NCBI RefSeq assembly: GCF_001544555.2
Contig: NZ_FCOK02000083.1
Coordinates: forward strand, 1 to 43,624
From: Caballeronia udeis
GTDB taxonomy: Bacteria; Pseudomonadota; Gammaproteobacteria; Burkholderiales; Burkholderiaceae
DNA length: 43,624 nucleotides
Direction of reading: 5' to 3'
Part shown: positions 23,952 to 33,003 of the stretch, one piece after another
Position numbering within the stretch: position 1 is the first letter of the stretch
How the letters are laid out: each line of letters opens with the position of its first letter
The notes under the pieces: model-generated
The model's input: the letters and a program-made list of their open reading frames with translations, nothing else
What the model was told of the DNA's origin: nothing
The model's database searches: none
Translations under genes and position numbers: made by a program

Positions 23952-25394
23952 TTAAAACCCCTGGGATGTTCTCTGCCAGGGCCACGTAACACGTCGCTGT
24001 CCAATCCACGGAAATTGTCGCCGCGCGAGTTCGTGGAATTCTTGGTTCAACAGCGCGACGCGCAATTGCACGACACTGTGTGCTCCCACGCGACTCCAGC
24101 GCATATGCTGGCTCTTGCACATTCAACGGCCAACTATTCGGTTAATCGACGATTCAACGAAGCCGGTGGAAATTCGCCCTCCTACACGTTGCCACGTGCG
24201 ATAGTCGATCAGCGACTCAATGTTGCTCTTGAGATACGTGACCACATTCGAGAGGCTGTAGCATGCTTTCTTGATTTGGCTGCTAACTGCCGGGTCTCGT
24301 TTCTCACGCAGATCAAGCAGGTGAGCGAGCTTTGCTGCGAACTGCTGCCAAGCGACTGAGTCTCCAGTCCAAACGTAATGACGGAAGCGGACGAACAGAT
24401 CCCACAGTTCGAACGCTGATCCACTGTCCGTGAGTCGCCCATATGCCAGAGGCGCGATAGCCTGCTCAACGCGTCGCAACATCCGCCCGATGTGCGCCCA
24501 ATCGAGAATCCACTCATTATCGTATGGGAGGTCGTTGGCGACGCCGGCCAAATCTCGTGCTCCATCAGTCAGGACAACAACTTCATTAGGGTCCCCGTAT
24601 CCGCTGTCCTCCAGGAATCGTGTCATTTCTTGATTCATCCGCTTGGTGCGCGGCATGGCGGAAGCCCACACTCGTGGTTGCTCACCGGCTTGGCCCACAG
24701 CAGCAACGACGACCGCGATCGACGATGAGCGGTTCCCAGCTTCCGCGTGATTTTCCTTGGCCGAACCCTTGCGATTGCATCGTGCGCGACGGACATAGCC
24801 GACGTCAATGCCAAGCTCGGCATTCGGTTTTGTTGTCTCGGACCACCGGCGCGCAGGCCGTGCGTTCTGTATCGATTTTCCGATGGTCATGGTGTGATTG
24901 CGGATGGTTACATGATTGTCGCGGCCTGAGGTGGGTAGCAGAAGGTCCATGACGCGTTTGGCTTGCCGATAGGGCATCGTGGCGCCGAGCTCCGCGTGCA
25001 GCCATCTCAGTTCACCTGTGCTTGCCTCCGTCAGATAGTCCTTGAGTGGAGAAACATACCTTGAGCCGTCAGCACCACAATTGCAGGCCTTCCATCGTTC
25101 GCGGCAATAGAAAACCTTTCCCAGCGGGGTCTTCAGCTCCGAGCAATGACTATCGTGCAGGCGCCGCTGTAGGCCGCAGCCCAGACAGGATCTACGCGAC
25201 GCGCAAAAACGTTCGATCTGCCCGACAACGAACTCCTGCTGCACACAATTGAGTAATGACTTGCCTTCGGCGAGTGACAGTCCGACGTCTCCGGGTGTCT
25301 GCTCTTCTACGGGCCTGTGAAACCGCATGACCTCAACCCTCTTCCTCACCCCCCCATCGCCATTATCGAACTCAAGAACGATCGTGCATCGCAT
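23952..25394 (-). pseudogene. ISKra4-type transposase with an in-frame TGA
   Basis: The start MRCTIVLEFDNGD, the zinc-binding CLGCGLQRRLHD segment, the GIDVGYVRR motif and VVVLTDGARDL, then WILDWAHIGRMLRRVEQ, all fit ISKra4-family transposases. The frame stops at TGA after NRIVGR (24123-24125). It continues in the same frame as MCKSQHMRWSRVGAHSVVQL to a TAA at 23952, exactly the expected family C-terminus (K-x-Q-x-M-R-W). A CGA-to-TGA change is the simplest explanation. The first 423 residues remain open, so partial function cannot be excluded. Confidence 0.85.
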
Positions 25395-25533
25395 GGCGGC
25401 TCCTAGGCTCGTAGTTAGGGCGACGATACCCTTTCGTGCGACCGTCTCCCAGCCTTTTTAACGGCTTCCTTCAACAGATGCCGCCGCTGATGAGCAAAAA
25501 TCCAACGTCGGCCTCTACCGCAGGAGTCGCTTC

Positions 25534-27633
25534 TCAACCGGCAAGCAGGCCAGACAAGTAGGCTTTTGTGGCCACGGGATAACGCTTGAGCTTGAGATCC
25601 TGGAAACTAAGACCGACCATCGCTCCGAGCGCATCCGGGTCAAGTATGTACATCGTGCCAGCGATGCTTAGAACCTTGTCTTCGAGAAGCTTCTCGCGAA
25701 GCGCCACACCAAGGTCGCCCTTTGTCATCCGAAAGTGCTCAACCTTCCCGACGTAGCGCGCAAGCTGCCCTTTGCTATGCGAGCGGAAGGATATGCAAAG
25801 CCGTCGCAGCGCTCTCTGAGCATCAGCCATTCGCGGATCATCGTCTTCCCTTCCCTGAGACGCGAAGTTTGACCAAGGGTAGCCGTTGTTTCCTGGCCAG
25901 GAAACCAACAGTTGTGCTCCCTGCCTCACAAGGGGGGCGCCTCTGGAAATATCGGCCAAAGCTTCGGCTGCTTCCAGAAGCACGACTTGGTCTCGAGCGC
26001 CCGGAGACGGGTCGGGTTTGACCACCATCTGATCGCAGGTCAGTATCAAACTGCTTGCACGGATATTGATTGGAGCGATCATTTCGAGTTGCCCGCCATC
26101 CCCGATTTCAACGTCGGCGTTCTCCGCTTCGATGTTGATACCACTCACCCGTCGACCAAACTTCAGAGGGCCGTCGACAACCACGGTGAATGCGGATTCG
26201 TCCGAGAGATTTCCTGTTTCCGTGGACACAAGTGCCATGTCCAAATCCAAGATTTTCCCTTCAGCTTCGCCCTCTGCCGACAGCCGAGCAACCTCGCCCG
26301 CGCTAGTTTTGGCCTGAAGCGACTCGTATAGAAGGCCGACGTGCGCGGCAGGAATGCTGCTCGAGTCCGACGCTACGTCGGCTTTGTAGAAGTCCAAGAG
26401 AAACGGATTCGGCGCATGTGCACCCGTCTGCGCGTAGCGTTCCGCGGATCGCACTACGTTCGTATGGGCACTCCGCAGCGAGGCGGCCACAATGAATGCG
26501 CCAAACACAGCGCTCGAGGGAGAGGGCGGATCATTGCCATCTAGGAAGGGGTGCTGCGGAAGCAAGCTCTCGACAGCCTCTTCGTATGGAGAAATCGCAT
26601 GAGACGGTAGTCCGGCTGGCAACGAAGCTGGCTTTGCGATGTGAAACAGGAGTGATGCGAGACGTTCAAGCTGTTCTTCCGAGCCATAGAGGCCATCGAT
26701 TGAAAGTCCTGGCACGGTGGCCGCGACTTGGCTTGCGACTTTTTTTGACTCGCGCTCCATGATCTCGCGCGTCACGCCCGTGAGCACCTTTCCGGCAAGG
26801 ACTGCCTCGACCGCGTTGGCCACCTTTGCCACATTGGTTTCGGCGGCGATGACGGTCGCAACCGCGTCGAGCACCGGAGCGTACCCAACGAACTGCTGAC
26901 CATCCTTGCTCGTCGCTTCAGCGAGGTGGTTGACGAAGTCTTTTATCGCACCTCGGTATACGTTGGCATGCTGCTTCATCGCGCTGACCAAGTGTGGATA
27001 GGCCATGCGACCTGTGGACGCTAGGTTGAGCTTTGCAAGTCGGCCGAGCGCACTCCAAACGAAGGCCTGGGCTTGGTCTAGATCGAAAAGCTCGATGTCG
27101 AAAACCGGACAAGGGAGCCCACAGTGATCATCGAGATACTTCCTCGCCTCCTCGACAATACCGACACGCCCGAGCAAGATAACTGGCAAGGAGCGGCCAT
27201 GCGCAATCTGGGCGACATCGTTGAGGAAATCCTCAAAGGAGGCTTGGGTCACACGTAGTCGCGCTTCGTCGAGCGCATCGATCAAAAGAGTCGTGGTTCC
27301 CGCCTGCCATGCCGAGAGCAGGCCTGCATTTACCAAGCCGCCGGTCAAGTAGTTGCCGGCGACTGTCGCTGCTGCTGCGAGGTCGACGTAAACGGCGTGT
27401 GTAACGGAACAGATCTCCCTTGCGAGAGTCGATTTGCCAACGGCTCCCGGCGCTGCTATCAACCAGACAGGCTGGCTGAGGGACGACTTATCGGAGCGCA
27501 GCGCAAGACCGGCCTCGACATACGAGTCAAGTCGTTCGCGGTGAGCGGCCCACCCAGTCATGGTCTTCGCGAGTTGCTGAGGTTGGACGGCGTTCAGGTG
27601 CGCCTGCCAGAAGTTCTCAATCGAATATTTCAT
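25534..27633 (-). CDS. Large STAND/NACHT-like P-loop NTPase, unknown
   Basis: This 699-aa protein has a Walker A at residues 61-68 (APGAVGKS) and a Walker B at about residues 115-123 (LLIDALDEA, with the Asp-Glu pair typical of NACHT/STAND ATPases). A segment with alternating hydrophobics at about residues 470-560 (SGINIEAENADVEIGDGG) looks beta-rich. The end (DLGVALREKLLEDKVLSIAG, then MYILDPDALGAM) looks like a winged helix. No enzymatic effector domain is visible. It lies downstream of a WYL regulator on the same strand (235-nt gap) in a defence-rich stretch. A sensor role in immunity is inference. Confidence 0.7.
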   Translation of the reverse strand: MKYSIENFWQAHLNAVQPQQLAKTMTGWAAHRERLDSYVEAGLALRSDKSSLSQPVWLIAAPGAVGKSTLAREICSVTHAVYVDLAAAATVAGNYLTGGLVNAGLLSAWQAGTTTLLIDALDEARLRVTQASFEDFLNDVAQIAHGRSLPVILLGRVGIVEEARKYLDDHCGLPCPVFDIELFDLDQAQAFVWSALGRLAKLNLASTGRMAYPHLVSAMKQHANVYRGAIKDFVNHLAEATSKDGQQFVGYAPVLDAVATVIAAETNVAKVANAVEAVLAGKVLTGVTREIMERESKKVASQVAATVPGLSIDGLYGSEEQLERLASLLFHIAKPASLPAGLPSHAISPYEEAVESLLPQHPFLDGNDPPSPSSAVFGAFIVAASLRSAHTNVVRSAERYAQTGAHAPNPFLLDFYKADVASDSSSIPAAHVGLLYESLQAKTSAGEVARLSAEGEAEGKILDLDMALVSTETGNLSDESAFTVVVDGPLKFGRRVSGINIEAENADVEIGDGGQLEMIAPINIRASSLILTCDQMVVKPDPSPGARDQVVLLEAAEALADISRGAPLVRQGAQLLVSWPGNNGYPWSNFASQGREDDDPRMADAQRALRRLCISFRSHSKGQLARYVGKVEHFRMTKGDLGVALREKLLEDKVLSIAGTMYILDPDALGAMVGLSFQDLKLKRYPVATKAYLSGLLAG

Positions 27634-27868
27634 TTTACGCTCTCTGTCTGATCCTTTCGTGGAACAGCGATATTACTGCGACGTGGCGACTCGGCCAAAG
27701 ATTCAGCCGCGATGGCTGTGCATCAGAATTCGGTCGAGTTCGTCCTCAACACCGTCATGGCGCAGCACAGTCTCAATGTCCTCATTGCGCTGTTCGCGAT
27801 CTCACTCGCGACTTGCTGCGACGCTGCCGCATGGTGCCGGATCGTCGCCTAATTGGCTGGTCCAATGA

Positions 27869-28867
27869 TTAAGCTTGGCCCGGCTTGGGTAGAAATGGCT
27901 TTATCTCTGCAAGGTTGGCGATAACAAGCTGCCGCTCACCCTTTCGGGGGGAGCCATTCATCTCGAAGTTGAGTGTCCGCAGCGTGTAGAACAGCATGGC
28001 CTGGCGGCAAACGAACGTTACCTTGCCGTCCTTCATGCCGTAGTCGATCTCGACGCCTTGGCGTTGCTTGGGGGTAAGCGAAGCATCGGGCGTCAGGACG
28101 AGTTCGACGTTGGTGTTCCACTCCCGGTCGTCGGCTGGATCGATGACAGATGCCTTAGGCTGTTCTGCCGACAAGATCCGCCCGAATACGAAGTCTTTGA
28201 AGCCTCGGCGCAGGTGGCAGTACGCGCGAACGTGCCAACGCACACCGTCATAGCCGAATGCATGAGGGCTGATGTAGCGCGCCTGCTCCTCATCGCGGGC
28301 GATCGATTGATAACGAATCTCGAGCATGGCTCGCTCTGCAATCGCGCGCAGCATGAGGGTCAATGTCTTCGATTCGATGCTTCTTGAAGGAAGCGGAACA
28401 GACGTCACAGGGGGACGGAATGACAAGAACGTCTGGTCACTGGTCAGGATCTCTCGCTCCAGTGCCAGTAACTGCGATAGGTACTGCCTTGGCCCAGTGG
28501 ACTCGAAGACCGGCGTGAACCCCACCGACGCGATGTAGGTGCGAGAACTGGTGTCGTACTCCAAATTCCCAGGGGCCAACTCAACATAGCGTGAGATGTC
28601 GGCCGATGCCTGAGGCACCGAGATCTTGAAGAACTCGGTCACGTCCCGGCGGTTGATCCGACCTTCCCACTGCAGGCGGAAGTCGATGAACTGGAGCCGA
28701 CGCTCTTGGCTCCACTTGACCGGACCTGACTCACTGCCGTCAGACGGCAATTTCTCGTTCGGGCGGGAAACAACCTTCCGGGTGGCTCCTATTGCCCCTT
28801 CCTTCCCCGCCACGTGGCTGGCGGACTTTGTGTTCGGGACCGGGCGGCGCTTGGGTTGATCTGCCAT
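27869..28867 (-). CDS. WYL-domain transcriptional regulator of the BrxR/CapW type
   Basis: This 332-aa protein has an N-terminal winged helix-turn-helix (about residues 50-115: RLQFIDFRLQWEGRINRRDV, then FKISVPQASADISRYVEL). A WYL domain follows (about residues 165-240: MLEIRYQSIARDEEQARYIS, then WHVRAYCHLR and DFVFGRI), and then a C-terminal extension. The N-terminal wording is that of BrxR/CapW repressors, which control BREX, CBASS and other defence loci. It is divergent from the MBL-hydrolase gene, with a dyad inside the shared promoter region, so autoregulation and repression of that pair are likely. Confidence 0.88.
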   Translation of the reverse strand: MADQPKRRPVPNTKSASHVAGKEGAIGATRKVVSRPNEKLPSDGSESGPVKWSQERRLQFIDFRLQWEGRINRRDVTEFFKISVPQASADISRYVELAPGNLEYDTSSRTYIASVGFTPVFESTGPRQYLSQLLALEREILTSDQTFLSFRPPVTSVPLPSRSIESKTLTLMLRAIAERAMLEIRYQSIARDEEQARYISPHAFGYDGVRWHVRAYCHLRRGFKDFVFGRILSAEQPKASVIDPADDREWNTNVELVLTPDASLTPKQRQGVEIDYGMKDGKVTFVCRQAMLFYTLRTLNFEMNGSPRKGERQLVIANLAEIKPFLPKPGQA

Positions 28868-28884
28868 TGTGTCCGTATAGAAAG

Positions 28885-28913
28885 TTGACGCGCATAAAAA
28901 CTATGCGTATAGT
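28885..28913 (+). promoter_or_regulatory. Promoter with an internal dyad, upstream of the MBL-hydrolase pair
   Basis: TTGACG (28885-28890) and TATAGT (28908-28913) are exactly 17 nt apart on the plus strand. The spacer is a dyad: CGCATA (28891-28896), AAAAC, TATGCG (28902-28907). A repressor dimer bound there would cover the promoter. CGTATAG also occurs at about 28874 and overlapping the -10 box. The obvious candidate repressor is the divergent WYL protein. A leader of about 140 nt precedes the MBL start. Confidence 0.65.
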
Positions 28914-29058
28914 AATTGTACTGACAATCGCGATGACCCGCAAGATGTCCCGTCCAAGCTGAGCGCGCGTCAGTCAGATCCCGTTTGCACGCAGCGGGGG
29001 AACTGTTCGGACCTGAAGCATCGCTCACAGGCTCATACATTCATACGAAGGAACCCAG

Positions 29059-29973
29059 ATGTCGATCGTAAAAAGCTTTGCCGTGGGAAACGGCGACATG
29101 TTTTACATCAAGCACAACAGCGACAACTTCACTGTCATTGATTGCAACCTCAATGCCGAAACGGCCGAGGATCGCATCAAGGAACTGAAGCTTGAATCCC
29201 GACACAAGGGAATCACGCGCTTCATCTCGACTCACCCTGATCAAGACCACTTTGGCGGGATTGAACTGCTGGATGATGAAATGCCGATTGCGAACTTCTA
29301 CGTGATCAAGAACCAGGCCATCAAGGACGAGGAGACTGAGTCGTTCAAGCGCTATTGCTCGCTGCGAGATGACATGACGAAGGCGTTTTACATTCACAAG
29401 GGGTGCACTCGCAAGTGGATGAACCAGACGGATGACGTCCGGGGCACCTCGGGTATCAATATCCTTTGGCCCCACACCAGCAATCCGGATTTCCAGGAAA
29501 CTCTTGCGGCATGCAATGCCGGTGAGAGTTACAACAATGTGTCCGCCGTGATTCGGTACAAGCTTGAGGGCGGTGCGAGTGTCATGTGGCTGGGGGACCT
29601 GGAGACCGAGTTCATGGAAAAAATTACCGACTCCATAAGCTTGGAAAAGACCACGGTCGTCTTTGCGTCGCACCATGGCCGTGACTCCGGAAAAATTCCG
29701 GACTCTTGGCTCAAAAAGCTGGACCCCCAGATCATCGTCCTCGGCGAGGCACCCTCGCGACACCTCCACTATTACACGGGCTACATGACGATCACGCAGA
29801 ACCGCGCCGGCGACATCACGATGGAGTGCGTCGACGACAAGGTGCACTTCTACGTGTCGACTCCCAACTACAGCCACAACGGCTTGACCGACGAAGGCAG
29901 GGACACATTCGAGAACTACATCGGCAGCATCACTGTTGAGACTGATTACACGTTGCAAGCAAAGGCCGCATGA
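29059..29973 (+). CDS. MBL-fold (ComEC/Rec2-like) metallohydrolase
   Basis: This 304-aa stand-alone hydrolase has the metal-binding motif STHPDQDHFGG (H-x-D-x-D-H) at about residues 55-65, a further Asp in VMWLGDLE and a His pair in FASHHGRDSG. These match the ComEC-type MBL nucleases and related phosphodiesterases. There is no membrane segment or signal. It overlaps or abuts a four-TM protein gene and is divergent from a BrxR/CapW-like regulator. The substrate is unknown: nucleic acid or a nucleotide signal is plausible from the family. The ribosome-binding site AAGGAA is 10 nt upstream. Confidence 0.88.
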   Translation: MSIVKSFAVGNGDMFYIKHNSDNFTVIDCNLNAETAEDRIKELKLESRHKGITRFISTHPDQDHFGGIELLDDEMPIANFYVIKNQAIKDEETESFKRYCSLRDDMTKAFYIHKGCTRKWMNQTDDVRGTSGINILWPHTSNPDFQETLAACNAGESYNNVSAVIRYKLEGGASVMWLGDLETEFMEKITDSISLEKTTVVFASHHGRDSGKIPDSWLKKLDPQIIVLGEAPSRHLHYYTGYMTITQNRAGDITMECVDDKVHFYVSTPNYSHNGLTDEGRDTFENYIGSITVETDYTLQAKAA

Positions 29974-29984
29974 GGGTAATCGCG

Positions 29985-30812
29985 ATGAACTGGACTCCGA
30001 TCTTCGAGAAGATGCTGGATCAGTACGAACTGAGGGCGCGCCTCTTCCCAGGGTTGCTGGTGCTCCTCCCGGCGATCACTTACCTCGCACTGCTGTACGG
30101 CACCAAGAGTCCGATGGTCGTAGGGCTTGGCAGTGTGCTGGCAGCGTGCGGTGGCCCGTATTTCTTGTCCAGCTTCGTTCGTACGCGGGGGCTGCGTGCG
30201 CAAGAACGTCTGTATCAACGGTGGGGCGGACAGCCTTCGACGTTGCTCCTGAGACACCGTGACATCCATTTGCCGATGCAGACGAAACTTCGCTATCACG
30301 AGCTGGCTGCATTGCGGCTGGGAATTGACATGCCCAGCTTAGAAGAAGAGCAGCAGGATCCGACTCGCGCAGACGAGGCCTATGCGGCGGCGGCTGACGC
30401 ACTGCGCCCACTCACCATTGACCGCAGAGCCTTCCCGTTCATTTTCAAGGAATTGGTAGCCTACGGGTTCAACAGGAATGCATACGGTTCACGTTGGGTC
30501 GGGTGCTGCGTCACGGTGATGACGATGACGGCGACTTTGCTGGATGCCGGTACTCTGCATTTGCAGCCGCCGTACTGGACCACCTCGGGCCTGAATGCTG
30601 CACACATCGTGGTGGTGCTCTTGGCGCTTGGCTTTGCAGCCCTATGGTGTATGCACTTCACCGCTGACACCGTGAGGTTCGCCGGTGTCTGCTACGCAAA
30701 GCGACTCTGGGAGGCATTGGAGAAGTTGCCGAAGAGGCCTTCGCGTGCCCAGCCGAGGCGCGGCAGATTGGCTGAAAGCGACAGGGCTGCAATCGCTCCG
30801 AAGTCGACCTAG
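29985..30812 (+). CDS. Four-TM membrane protein coupled to the MBL hydrolase
   Basis: This 275-aa protein starts at MNWTPIFEKM, preceded by GAGGG. A start at 29970 would overlap the MBL stop by 4 nt and is an alternative. Membrane segments: LFPGLLVLLPAITYLALLYG and VVGLGSVLAACGGPYFL near the N-terminus, a central soluble part of about 100 residues (ELAALRLGIDMPSLEEEQQD), then WVGCCVTVMTMTATLL and AAHIVVVLLALGFAALWCM. The tail is Arg/Lys-rich. No family name is recognised. The strict pairing with an MBL hydrolase behind a WYL-controlled promoter suggests a membrane effector or anchor. Confidence 0.8.
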   Translation: MNWTPIFEKMLDQYELRARLFPGLLVLLPAITYLALLYGTKSPMVVGLGSVLAACGGPYFLSSFVRTRGLRAQERLYQRWGGQPSTLLLRHRDIHLPMQTKLRYHELAALRLGIDMPSLEEEQQDPTRADEAYAAAADALRPLTIDRRAFPFIFKELVAYGFNRNAYGSRWVGCCVTVMTMTATLLDAGTLHLQPPYWTTSGLNAAHIVVVLLALGFAALWCMHFTADTVRFAGVCYAKRLWEALEKLPKRPSRAQPRRGRLAESDRAAIAPKST

Positions 30813-30930
30813 AAAGGCTTTGAACCACGTGCAATGCGATGTCCTTCGTTGTAGTCCTTCCCCCCTTCCGAGGCCGCACGGAGCGCGGTCGCAAGACTCG
30901 ACATTTAGGGGTGCGTTGCAGTATCTGACC

Positions 30931-33003
30931 TTAAAGGTTCAGATCATCCAGAAATTCGGACGCCGGTGCCACACTCGTGACAAGCAAATGATCCCGCGCA
31001 CGCGTGCAGGCGACGTACAGCAAATGGCGTTCGGTGTTGTAAATCTCTTCCAGATCGGCGTCGTCGGCCACAGTCTCGATGCGCGATTGCAGGGGAATGA
31101 CCTCATCATCACAGGCCATCACTACCACCGCCCGGAACTCGAGACCCTTCGCGAGATGCATGGTGCCGATCGAAATCTTACCGCTCGTCGTTTCAACGTG
31201 CTCGTCGAGCATCTTGAACGGCAGGCCCGTCTTGGCAACTGCCGCTCGGGCCCGATTCAGCTCCGCATCCGAGCGGACGAACACACCAATTTCATGGGGT
31301 GTCACCCCTTCCCTACTACGGTCTGTCACCCAGGCGCCAACCTCGCTGTTTTCTTCGTCCTGACTGTTGAATGTCCGAATCGCAGGAGCGGGTCCGTTAA
31401 ACACGGAAATCGTGCCACGCCGTTCTTCAGTATTGCCATCAACATCCGACACCTCTGGTCCCAGCAAGCGATCAGCCTGCTTTCTGATCTGATGCGATGT
31501 CCGATAATTAATGTGAAGGGTGCGCGCACGACCACGGATGTCCACGCCCAGCGACTTCCAGGAGAAGGGCTGTTGAAAAATTCTCTGGCCGAGGTCGCCC
31601 GCAAAGAACAGGCTGTTCGGTCGTTCCGCCCCAAGCGCGGCGAGTAACTGCAGTTGTGCAACGCTCACATCCTGGGCTTCATCGACCACAACAAAGTCGA
31701 AAGGTAGGTGTTTGCGGCTCGCCAACTGGTCGGCCAGGCGAGTGAACAGTTCGGCGCGGGTGATCAAGCCCTCCGTACGCAAACGGGCGCGCACGAGGTC
31801 CAGGATTGCCCATAACGTGGCACGCTGGGACTCTTGCAAACGCGTCTTTCTGCCGAGGCGCTTTACGTCGCGATACGACTCCCAGCTGTGCAACTGCCGC
31901 GCGTCAACCAGCTCTTCCCACTCTGTCAGCAGAAAACTCAGGCTGAACTTCTGACCAGACACTCCCGCCGCAGCCTCGGTTACGAACCGTCGGATAACGT
32001 CCGGAGATGCGATGTGTGGATGGCCAAAATGCTGTTCATACAGCCGCTCGCCAATGGCGTTCATGGCGTGTACTTCCAGGCGTTCGGCCAAACGCGGTTC
32101 ATTGCTGATCAAGCGCCTGAGTTTGGTTCGCAGGGCATTCGCCAGGGTATCGGAGAACGTCGTCAGCAACACCCTGCTATCTGGGTGGCTGCGGACCAGA
32201 AAGACGGCCCGGTGCAGGGCAACAATGGTCTTGCCCGTGCCGGCCGAGCCCGAGATACGCGCCGGCCCGCTGTAGTCGCGCTCCACCCATTGCCGCTGAG
32301 CTGGGTGCAGGAAAATGGTCCATTTTTCCCATGAATACGCCAGCGCGCGTTGCAATTCCTCAATGTCGTTCATTACACGGAAACGGCGAAGAGCATCCGG
32401 ATGAGCGAACGGATCAGCACCTGGAGAAACCGGTTGCGGAACTCTCGGCTTGCCGCCGGTGGCGAGTTCGAGCAACGCCTCGGCGGCTTCGCTCGGCAGA
32501 TGGTCCGCCAGTTCCAGGAGGCTGTCTTCGTTCGCCTGGCGCGCATCGCTGAGCCACTCTATCGGCACACCGTAGCTCAGCAGCTGATCATCCGTGACAT
32601 GCACAAACAACAGCGGTTTGACGGACTCGAGCCGGTCAGCTTCGATGTATCTCGGGACAGCGATTTCCTCAATCCGCTCACGAATTTCCACTAACTGCGC
32701 CGCGCCGGTCTTGGGGTGTGCTTCTAGCTTGCGCCGCTCGGCCCATGCGTATGCCTTGTCGTGGTGATCGACGTAGCACAGCAGCAGGCTGGCCTCGGAC
32801 TTGTGAACAATCAACCGAATATCGCTGCCCACCCGCACCGACCAGAAATTTTTATCCTTGGCTTTGTCAAGCCTGTGAAAGCTGAACCCGGGGTTGGCCG
32901 AGTTCAATTGCAGGTCGAACGCTGCGGTCTTCACCGCCTTCTGCTCGTCGCCGGTTAGCCGCGCGAGGCTGTCGGTGAAAGTGTCCGCGATCCGGAATTC
33001 CAT
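30931..33003 (-). CDS. UvrD/Rep-like helicase with RelE/ParE-like N-terminus, in type III RM operon
   Basis: This 690-aa protein begins with a domain of about 90 residues that reads like a RelE/ParE fold (FSFHRLDKAKDKNFWSVRVG, then DIRLIVHKSEASLLLCYVDH, then DKAYAWAERR). An SF1 helicase follows: Walker A GSAGTGKT at about residues 252-259, Walker B VVVDEAQDVS, the NYRTSHQIR motif and the C-terminal GTMHLAKGLEFRAVVV and LLYVACTRARD motifs. ATG at 33003 overlaps the methylase stop (TGATG); a GTG one codon earlier is possible. It is the last gene of a res-mod-helicase operon and may process DNA for the restriction complex. Confidence 0.88.
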   Translation of the reverse strand: MEFRIADTFTDSLARLTGDEQKAVKTAAFDLQLNSANPGFSFHRLDKAKDKNFWSVRVGSDIRLIVHKSEASLLLCYVDHHDKAYAWAERRKLEAHPKTGAAQLVEIRERIEEIAVPRYIEADRLESVKPLLFVHVTDDQLLSYGVPIEWLSDARQANEDSLLELADHLPSEAAEALLELATGGKPRVPQPVSPGADPFAHPDALRRFRVMNDIEELQRALAYSWEKWTIFLHPAQRQWVERDYSGPARISGSAGTGKTIVALHRAVFLVRSHPDSRVLLTTFSDTLANALRTKLRRLISNEPRLAERLEVHAMNAIGERLYEQHFGHPHIASPDVIRRFVTEAAAGVSGQKFSLSFLLTEWEELVDARQLHSWESYRDVKRLGRKTRLQESQRATLWAILDLVRARLRTEGLITRAELFTRLADQLASRKHLPFDFVVVDEAQDVSVAQLQLLAALGAERPNSLFFAGDLGQRIFQQPFSWKSLGVDIRGRARTLHINYRTSHQIRKQADRLLGPEVSDVDGNTEERRGTISVFNGPAPAIRTFNSQDEENSEVGAWVTDRSREGVTPHEIGVFVRSDAELNRARAAVAKTGLPFKMLDEHVETTSGKISIGTMHLAKGLEFRAVVVMACDDEVIPLQSRIETVADDADLEEIYNTERHLLYVACTRARDHLLVTSVAPASEFLDDLNL

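Noticed and set aside
29041..29958. A 305-codon open frame on the minus strand opposite the MBL hydrolase
   Set aside because: It mirrors the plus-strand gene codon by codon and has no domain or ribosome-binding site. The plus-strand frame carries the H-x-D-x-D-H motif.
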